Assembly (NCBI GenBank): GCA_002451085.1
Contig: DKBE01000059.1
Location: forward strand, 56,562 to 78,126
Length of the DNA stretch: 21,565 bases
Direction of reading: 5' to 3'
Source: Proteobacteria bacterium UBA6908
GTDB lineage: Bacteria; Pseudomonadota; Gammaproteobacteria; Acidiferrobacterales; UBA6901
The notes under the pieces were generated by a model that worked only from the letters and a program-made list of their open reading frames with translations, searched no databases and was not told the DNA's origin. A program made the translations under genes and the position numbers. Positions within the stretch are counted from its first letter, which is position 1; every line of letters starts with the position of its first letter. Below, piece after piece: positions 16,819 to 21,565 of the stretch.

Positions 16819-17361
16819 TCAGAAACTCATGTGGAAACCAACTCCGTAGGTCAACACATCGCTCGAATAGGTCGTGACATCCAGCTCAAGCCGTCCCGGG
16901 CCGATCTTCATGCCGCCACCGATACCACCGGCCAGCGTGGTTTCGACACCCGTATTCGCATTATTGACGGTGGCGTCGATGTCATACCGCACCACACCGA
17001 GCTTTCCTTTCAGATAGAACTGTTCGCCGAGCGGAAAGCGATAGACCCCGTAGGCGGCGAAGCTGTTGATGCTCCACTTCCCGGCCAGACCGGCATCTCC
17101 CTTCGACGCCGTCATCATCACTTCACCTTCTACTGCAAAGGTACCGCCGGCCAGATCGGCAGCGAAGTGCGAGTCCTTGCCGAACAGGTTGTAACCGCCG
17201 TAGATCCCGGCGGTATAGGCGTTGTCAAAGCCATTGATATCGGCATCAGCGACGGCGAGTTTGGCGCCGACATAGATCTTGCCATCAGCCTGCGCAGCGC
17301 CGGTGGCGGCCAGACCGGCCACGAGCGCAAGTGACACAGCGAGTGATTTGGTTCTATTCAT
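16819..17361 (-). CDS. Small outer-membrane beta-barrel protein (OmpW/OmpA-barrel-like)
   Basis: The product has 180 residues with a standard signal peptide (about 1-24, 'MNRTKSLAVSLALVAG...AQA'). The mature part of about 155 residues is a run of amphipathic strands with glycine/aspartate turns: 'GKIYVGAKLAVADADI', 'TAGIYGGYNLFG', 'SFAAYGVYRFPLGEQFYLKG', 'GGIGGGMKIGPGRLELDV', ending 'LTYGVGFHMSF'. The final phenylalanine and the size suit an eight-stranded barrel as in OmpA-like porin-fold or OmpX proteins. No specific ligand can be read. AGG lies about ten bases before the ATG; the frame is open back to 17565 but that part overlaps the end of hemW and lacks protein-like character. The gene is followed by the bidirectional terminator. 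Confidence 0.8.
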   Translation of the reverse strand: MNRTKSLAVSLALVAGLAATGAAQADGKIYVGAKLAVADADINGFDNAYTAGIYGGYNLFGKDSHFAADLAGGTFAVEGEVMMTASKGDAGLAGKWSINSFAAYGVYRFPLGEQFYLKGKLGVVRYDIDATVNNANTGVETTLAGGIGGGMKIGPGRLELDVTTYSSDVLTYGVGFHMSF

Positions 17362-17433
17362 AATATTTACCTGCCTTTTTTTAATAGATGGGGGGATGAG
17401 AAGGCCACTGCCAATGCTGAATTTGAAGGGCAG

Positions 17434-17460
17434 ATTGTAACAATCGCTGGCGGACGTCAA
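17434..17460 (-). promoter_or_regulatory. Possible promoter of the small barrel gene
   Basis: On the minus strand TTGACG (17460-17455) and TACAAT (17439-17434) match five of six bases each. The spacer is only 15 bases, which is short for sigma-70. Transcription would start about 65 bases before the ATG at 17361. Confidence 0.35.
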
Positions 17461-17512
17461 CAGAATAACTGAGACGCTGTGGTGCCGTTTGTCTACCGTG
17501 GCTTTCCACTGG

Positions 17513-18688
17513 TCAGCGCGTGTCAATAGATGGCGTGGTGGGCAGAAACAGGCCGATAAGGTCATTTAGAAAATGCTGACCGAGTACAGTCGGACGGAGT
17601 ACATCGTTGCGCTCTTCCAGCATGCCGCGGCGAATGGCCTGTGCCAGCGCCGTTTCCACTACAGCCAGTGGCAGACCGGTGCGCTCTGAGAAGAGTGTGA
17701 GCGGAACGCCCTCCACCAGGCGCAGGGCATTCAGCATGAATTCAAAGACGGCCTCATCCGGTGTCAGTCGGCGCGTTTCCGCCAGCACTTGCGTCGTGCC
17801 GGCCTGCGCCAGATAGTCCTGCGGTTGCTTGCGTCGTGCCAGGCGCAGGATGCCATCGTGACCGGTAATTTTTCCGTGTGCACCGGCGCCAATGCCGAGG
17901 TAGTCGCCAAACTCCCAGTAGTTGCGATTGTGGGCACACTCCTGCCCGGACTTTGCATAGGCAGATACTTCGTAATGATTGAAACCACCGGAGGCCAGAG
18001 TTTGTTCGATCGCTTCCTGCATGGCCGCCAAGGCGTCGTCATTGGGCAACGGAGGCGGCATGGCATGAAACGGTGTGTTCGGTTCGAGTGTCAGCTGGTA
18101 TGCGGAAAGATGGGCAGGGGCGAGCGCCATGGCCGTACGTACATCGGCCAGCGCCGCTTCCGGTGATTGCCCCGGCAGGCCGAACATCAGATCAAGATTG
18201 AAATTGGCAAAGCCGGCCAGACGCGCCGCCTCGGCCGCATGCAGTGCCTCGTCACGACCGTGAATGCGACCGAGGGCTGCCAGCTGGGTGTTGTCGAAAC
18301 TCTGGATGCCGATGGACAGGCGGTTGACGCCGGCAGCACGATAGCCGGCGAAGCGTTCGACATCGCTGGCACCGGGGTTGGCCTCGAGCGTGATCTCGGC
18401 GTCCGGCGCCAGCGGCAGGCGCGCGCGGACTCCGGCCAGCAGCCGATCCACCGCGTCCGGCGACAACAGGCTGGGGGTGCCACCGCCGAGAAAGACGCTG
18501 TGCAGGCGCCGACCCCAGACCCGTGGCAGATCCAGTTCCAGGTCGCGCAGCAGCGCCTCGACGTAGTCGGATTCCGGGAGCTTGCCGCGCAAGGCGTGCG
18601 AATTGAAATCACAGTACGGGCACTTGCGCACGCACCACGGGACGTGGATGTACAGGGATAGCGGGAGCTGGAGCAATTCGGCAACCAT
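17513..18688 (-). CDS. hemW: Haem chaperone HemW (radical SAM, formerly called HemN-like)
   Basis: A 391-residue cytoplasmic protein. The radical-SAM cluster motif 'CVRKCPYC' (C19, C23, C26) follows 'LSLYIHVPW', and 'GGGTPS' is at 68-73. 'ITLEANPG', 'RLSIGIQSFD' and 'FNLDLMFGLPGQS' continue the family pattern, and the C-terminal part contains 'HNRNYWEFGDYLGIGAGAHG'. It lacks the long N-terminal extension of true HemN, and members of this shorter group bind haem and deliver it to proteins rather than decarboxylate coproporphyrinogen. Location next to rph and rdgB is the standard gammaproteobacterial context for hemW (yggW). An intrinsic terminator 55 bases upstream suggests it is at least partly expressed separately. 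The ribosome-binding site is weak. Confidence 0.93.
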   Translation of the reverse strand: MVAELLQLPLSLYIHVPWCVRKCPYCDFNSHALRGKLPESDYVEALLRDLELDLPRVWGRRLHSVFLGGGTPSLLSPDAVDRLLAGVRARLPLAPDAEITLEANPGASDVERFAGYRAAGVNRLSIGIQSFDNTQLAALGRIHGRDEALHAAEAARLAGFANFNLDLMFGLPGQSPEAALADVRTAMALAPAHLSAYQLTLEPNTPFHAMPPPLPNDDALAAMQEAIEQTLASGGFNHYEVSAYAKSGQECAHNRNYWEFGDYLGIGAGAHGKITGHDGILRLARRKQPQDYLAQAGTTQVLAETRRLTPDEAVFEFMLNALRLVEGVPLTLFSERTGLPLAVVETALAQAIRRGMLEERNDVLRPTVLGQHFLNDLIGLFLPTTPSIDTR

Positions 18689-18742
18689 GGATCAGCAACA
18701 ACCATTGTAGCGGTGATCGCCGCACTTTGTACCGCACTGCCG

Positions 18743-18776
18743 AAAAAACGGCCATACCGCGTGGCGGTATGGCCGT
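18743..18776 (-). terminator. Strong intrinsic terminator upstream of hemW
   Basis: A perfect 13-base-pair stem (18748-18760 with 18764-18776, three-base loop) is followed on the minus strand by a run of six T (18748-18743 read as A on plus). It lies after the stop of the second lipoprotein gene and before hemW, so it should end the rph-rdgB-lipoprotein transcript. Confidence 0.88.
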
Positions 18777-18798
18777 ACAGGGTCAATACGATCAGCGC

Positions 18799-19293
18799 CT
18801 ATTTATACAGATTATCGTAATAGGCCTTGTAGTCCATCTTGGCCTTTTCGCCCTTGATCTCGATTTCGGTGTACTTGAATTCCGACATCAGCGCACGGGC
18901 TCGTTCGGCATCGATCGGCTCCATGTACATTCCCGAGGTGTACCCCATTCGGCAATACAGGTACACCGTTTTCCCCGGAGCTGGTATCACGCGATAGTGC
19001 ATGAGCGGGCTCGGCGAGGCGTAGGCCACGATCTCGTGCTGACCACTCGGAACCTTGAAGTAGCTGAAGGTCCCCGCGGTCAATACCGCCATGACAGTAT
19101 CATTGTCGATGATGGCGAATTTGCGCGCTGCGCCGTAACTCGTGTCTTCACGAAAAACGTAGATCAGGGTTTCGTCCAAGCCCGGTGTCGGTGGGGCTAC
19201 AAAATTTGTTTCCCGAACCCGGTAGGTGTCGCCACCGCATCCGGGCAGGAATGCCAGGATGACCAGCGCCAGGACAACAGATCGGAATGTCAT
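18799..19293 (-). CDS. DUF2846-like lipoprotein
   Basis: The product has 164 residues with a lipoprotein signal ending 'LPGC' (about residue 19). The central part 'ETLIYVFREDTSYGAARKF', 'VMAVLTAGTFSYFKVPSGQHEIVAY' (shown in part) and 'GKTVYLYCRMG' follows the pattern of DUF2846: a 'YVYR'-like strand, an 'L..GTY' turn and a 'PG.H.I' strand, a small beta-sandwich found in many proteobacterial lipoproteins. The C-terminus is lysine- and tyrosine-rich. No role is known for the family. It begins three bases after the stop of the preceding lipoprotein gene, so the pair is translationally linked. A strong terminator follows about 20 bases after its stop. Confidence 0.72.
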   Translation of the reverse strand: MTFRSVVLALVILAFLPGCGGDTYRVRETNFVAPPTPGLDETLIYVFREDTSYGAARKFAIIDNDTVMAVLTAGTFSYFKVPSGQHEIVAYASPSPLMHYRVIPAPGKTVYLYCRMGYTSGMYMEPIDAERARALMSEFKYTEIEIKGEKAKMDYKAYYDNLYK

Positions 19294-19296
19294 GGC

Positions 19297-19881
19297 CTAG
19301 TGAAGCTCAGGCGCGGCGGAAATAGCCTGCTGCAGATTCTGAAAGGCCTGCTTGCTGGCTCGCCGTGCGGCGAGCGAGAAGTCATGTTTAAATTCGCTGA
19401 ATTCGGCCTGACCCTGTCCCGTCACCTTTTTTTGCCAGACCACGTTGCCACCGGGGCCGATCGCCTTGGTGTCGAGTGTCACGGTAAAGTGCGTGGGCGG
19501 CCAGGTGAAAGCGCTTTCAGAACTGGAGTCGGTCTCGATGACAGGCGCGAAGATGTAGGCAATGTTTTTGCTGGCGATAAATGCCTTGTCCTCGAGGGAC
19601 GGCACAAGCACAACCGTTGTGTACAGATTCGTGAGCACCTTGTTCAGTGCCGGTTCGGATTCCGGGTAGGGAAGGTAGGACACCTTGTCGCCACCGCCAC
19701 CCGGTGTGGTTACTTCCTTGGCCCGGTCAGCCGGGGAAATGTAGTAACCGACTGTTTTGTTGATTTTCCCCTGATTGTTAATCTCCAGGGTATTCAGCGG
19801 TGGAGTGATGTTGATCTGGTGGGCGCAGCCGACCGTGAACAATAAAGAGCCAATCGCCGCGTTACGAAGCAATGTGTGCAT
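19297..19881 (-). CDS. Predicted lipoprotein, function unknown
   Basis: The product has 194 residues: signal 'MHTLLRNAAIGSLLFTVGC' with the likely lipidated cysteine at about 20, then 'HQINITPPLNTLEI' and a mixed alpha/beta body with 'TVTLDTKAIGPGGNVVWQKKVTG' (split) and a final helix. The pattern of beta strands with 'D..V' and 'G..VW' resembles the YajG-type or LpoB-like lipoprotein folds, but I cannot assign a family. Two in-frame ATGs lie at 19887 and 19881; the second is chosen because AAGG is at workable distance before it and touches the first. The frame is open back to 19986, beyond a plausible promoter. It is followed directly by the DUF2846-like gene; together they look like an insertion into the rph-rdgB-hemW neighbourhood. 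Confidence 0.68.
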   Translation of the reverse strand: MHTLLRNAAIGSLLFTVGCAHQINITPPLNTLEINNQGKINKTVGYYISPADRAKEVTTPGGGGDKVSYLPYPESEPALNKVLTNLYTTVVLVPSLEDKAFIASKNIAYIFAPVIETDSSSESAFTWPPTHFTVTLDTKAIGPGGNVVWQKKVTGQGQAEFSEFKHDFSLAARRASKQAFQNLQQAISAAPELH

Positions 19882-19957
19882 ACGCATCCTTGAGAATAGA
19901 TGAATTGTTAGGGGAAGTATCCGTTCCGGCAGCTTTGCACGGTAGCGGCATGGAATT

Positions 19958-19986
19958 ACTAAATCATGGCGCCTCGGATCTGACAA
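19958..19986 (-). promoter_or_regulatory. Possible promoter of the lipoprotein pair
   Basis: On the minus strand TTGTCA (19986-19981) is followed after 17 bases by TTTAGT (19963-19958), matching five and four of six consensus bases. It would give the two lipoprotein genes a promoter of their own within the 186-base gap after rdgB, with a leader of about 70 bases. Confidence 0.3.
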
Positions 19987-20067
19987 GAGTTTGTTTCAAT
20001 AGTCGGAAGTTCGATGTGCAGGGCTTTGATCTGACCGCAAGATTGCAGCTGATACCTGCCCCGGAAT

Positions 20068-20685
20068 TCACACGGAAGCTGCGCTCCATGCGGGCGGGCG
20101 CAGTGCCACCAGCAGGCGCTGCAACGCCTGGCCGCGGTGCGACAGGGCATTTTTCACTTCAGGGGCGAGCTCCGCCGAAGCACAAGCGTGGGTCGGAACG
20201 AAAAAGACCGGGTCGTATCCGAAGCCGCCGTGCCCGCGGGGTTCGGTGAGGATACGACCTTCCCACGTGCCCTGCACAATGAGCGGCGTTGGGTCGAGCG
20301 CATGGCGCATGTATACCAATACGCATTGGAAGCGCGCCGTGCGCCGCGCTTCCGGGATGCCATTGAGCATCGACAGCAGCTTGGCCAGATTCTCGCCATC
20401 ACTGGCGCCGGGGCCGGCATAGCGAGCTGAATAGATGCCGGGCGCGCCATTCAAGGCGTCGACCTCGAGGCCGGAATCGTCAGCCAGGGCCGGGAGCCGG
20501 GCATGGCTGGCGGCATTGCGAGCCTTGAGAATGGCATTCTCGACAAAGGTCAGGCCGGTTTCTTCGATGTCGGGCACCTGGTACTGCGATTGCGGCGCGA
20601 TCTCGAAGTCGATGCCGGCCAGCAGGGCGTTGAATTCGCGCACCTTGCCGGCATTGTTGCTGGCCAACACCACCGTCTTGCTCAT
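20068..20685 (-). CDS. rdgB: XTP/dITP pyrophosphatase (house-cleaning nucleotidase)
   Basis: A 205-residue cytoplasmic enzyme of the HAM1/RdgB family that hydrolyses dITP, XTP and ITP to monophosphates, keeping deaminated purines out of DNA. The nucleotide-binding '[12 protein letters not shown]' is at 7-18, '[16 protein letters not shown]' at 41-56, the catalytic '[20 protein letters not shown]' at 68-87 (with D69/D70), 'GFGYDPVF' in the second half and 'SHRGQAL' near the C-terminus. Its ATG overlaps the end of rph by four bases (ATGA), so the two are translationally coupled. The pairing with rph and a nearby hemW is conserved in many gammaproteobacteria. Confidence 0.95.
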   Translation of the reverse strand: MSKTVVLASNNAGKVREFNALLAGIDFEIAPQSQYQVPDIEETGLTFVENAILKARNAASHARLPALADDSGLEVDALNGAPGIYSARYAGPGASDGENLAKLLSMLNGIPEARRTARFQCVLVYMRHALDPTPLIVQGTWEGRILTEPRGHGGFGYDPVFFVPTHACASAELAPEVKNALSHRGQALQRLLVALRPPAWSAASV

Positions 20686-21404
20686 GTCGTCAGCTCCAGC
20701 ACCGCGCGTTGCAACCCGATCAGCTGACTGATGCCGTGTTGTGCCAAGGCCGTCATGGCCTGCATTTCCTCGAGCGTGAATACTGCACCTTCGGCCGTGC
20801 CCTGAATCTCGATAAAGCCGCCGTCATCGTTCATGACGAAATTCATGTCGGTCTCGGCAGTCGAGTCTTCGGCATAGTCGAGATCCAGCACCGGCGTGCC
20901 CTGGAATATCCCGACCGACACCGAGGCAACCAGATGCTTCAGTGGGTTCACCGTCAGCAGTTTCTTCTGGCGCAACAAACCGAGAGCATCGTGCAACGCC
21001 ACGCAAGCGCCGGTGATCGACGCGGTGCGGGTGCCGCCATCGGCCTGCAATACGTCGCAATCGACGGTCAGGGTGCGTTCACCCAGTTGTTTGAGATCGA
21101 TCGCGGCGCGCAGGCTGCGGCCAATGAGACGCTGGATTTCCTGGGTGCGGCCACCCTGTTTGCCGGCCGCGGCCTCACGCTGCATGCGGCTGCCGGTGGC
21201 GCGCGGCAGCATGCCATACTCGGCAGTAACCCAGCCCTGGCCCTTGCCCTTGAGGAACATCGGCACCTTTTCATCGATGCTGACATTGCACAGCACGCGG
21301 GTGTCGCCGAACTCCACCAGCACCGAGCCTTCGGCATGCTTGGTGTACTGACGGGTAAAGCGGATCGGGCGCAGCTGATTGGGAGCGCGGCCACTGGGGC
21401 GCAT
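20682..21404 (-). CDS. rph: Ribonuclease PH
   Basis: A 240-residue phosphorolytic 3'-5' exoribonuclease that trims the 3' ends of tRNA precursors; it acts as a hexamer. It begins '[14 protein letters not shown]', the family N-terminus, then '[20 protein letters not shown]' at 26-45, '[14 protein letters not shown]', '[16 protein letters not shown]' and the phosphate/active-site region '[20 protein letters not shown]'. The frame is open to 21443, but the ATG at 21404 has GAGGT at ideal spacing and the right N-terminus. A likely promoter lies at 21443-21472. It overlaps rdgB by four bases. Confidence 0.96.
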   Translation of the reverse strand: MRPSGRAPNQLRPIRFTRQYTKHAEGSVLVEFGDTRVLCNVSIDEKVPMFLKGKGQGWVTAEYGMLPRATGSRMQREAAAGKQGGRTQEIQRLIGRSLRAAIDLKQLGERTLTVDCDVLQADGGTRTASITGACVALHDALGLLRQKKLLTVNPLKHLVASVSVGIFQGTPVLDLDYAEDSTAETDMNFVMNDDGGFIEIQGTAEGAVFTLEEMQAMTALAQHGISQLIGLQRAVLELTT

Positions 21405-21442
21405 GATGGACCTCGGTACAAATCGAATAGGGGCGGCTGTCA

Positions 21443-21472
21443 AAGATACCGCAGGTGCGACCCGGCTGTCAG
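21443..21472 (-). promoter_or_regulatory. Possible promoter of rph-rdgB
   Basis: On the minus strand CTGACA (21472-21467), an 18-base spacer and TATCTT (21448-21443) match five and four of six consensus bases. The start would be near 21436, about 30 bases before the rph ATG. A second, perfect TTGACA overlaps the -10 of this one but has a poor partner. Confidence 0.4.
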
Positions 21473-21475
21473 GAT

Positions 21476-21565
21476 TTAATGCTTCTCGAATTTTGACAGA
21501 AAGGCTTCGAGTTCATCGATGGTGGCCTCAAGCGATTGCTTGGCATTTCCGGCTTCCGGTTTCTG
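21476..21565 (-). CDS. C-terminal end of an unidentified protein (5' part outside window)
   Basis: On the minus strand the frame is open from the window edge to a TAA at 21478-21476, giving the last 29 residues, which end '[19 protein letters not shown]'. It is a charged, probably helical tail. It does not resemble the C-terminus of YicC, which often lies beside rph but on the other strand. Too short to assign; it points the same way as rph, about 70 bases upstream of it. The frame is real-looking because it is free of stops and helix-like, but 29 residues are weak evidence. Confidence 0.45.
   Translation of the reverse strand, partial: QKPEAGNAKQSLEATIDELEAFLSKFEKH

Noticed and set aside
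17513..18688. Calling this gene an oxygen-independent coproporphyrinogen oxidase (HemN)
   Set aside because: The protein is short, lacks the HemN N-terminal extension, and sits beside rph and rdgB, which is the context of the haem chaperone HemW.

Overview
The window looks like chromosomal DNA of a GC-rich gammaproteobacterium. The gltB-gltD-hemE run, an rph-rdgB-hemW neighbourhood, HemJ-type haem synthesis, YdiK- and YniA-like proteins and several Gram-negative outer-membrane proteins and lipoproteins all fit. Placement near the sulfur-oxidising or purple-sulfur-type lineages is only an impression from the proteins. I see no phage, transposon, CRISPR array, tRNA or rRNA.

Layout. 1-3064 (+): the 3' end of gltB, then gltD and hemE, close-packed (glutamate synthesis and porphyrin synthesis). 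3134-4551 (-): a small periplasmic OB-fold-like protein and an outer-membrane beta-barrel protein. 4738-5847 (+): a YdiK-like AI-2E family membrane protein, convergent with a fructosamine-kinase-family gene (5950-6834, -). 6835-7477: a 643-base gene-free region with a strongly AT-rich stretch and a cluster of DnaA boxes, which resembles a replication origin. 7478-10421 (+): a dihydropteridine-reductase-like SDR and the primosomal helicase gene priA, ending in a hairpin terminator. 10473-15405 (-): a three-gene RND efflux operon (TolC-like protein, very short adaptor, RND pump). 15522-15935 (-): hemJ, divergent from a DUF4197 lipoprotein (16063-16755, +). 16819-17361 (-): a small outer-membrane barrel protein behind a bidirectional terminator. 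17513-21404 (-): rph, rdgB, two lipoprotein genes, a strong terminator and hemW. 21476-21565 (-): the last codons of an unidentified gene.

How the genes work together. Three haem-related genes (hemE, hemJ, hemW) are scattered in separate transcription units. GltB and GltD form glutamate synthase. RNase PH and the XTP/dITP pyrophosphatase are translationally coupled by a 4-base overlap. The efflux operon holds all three parts of a tripartite pump, but its adaptor is reduced to a lipid-anchored membrane-proximal domain.

Most of the window is ordinary housekeeping sequence. The parts most worth a second look are the DnaA-box/AT-rich region before the SDR-priA pair, the miniature efflux adaptor, and the SDR that lacks the usual catalytic serine. 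All identifications come from reading motifs and recalled family sequences; no database search was run.
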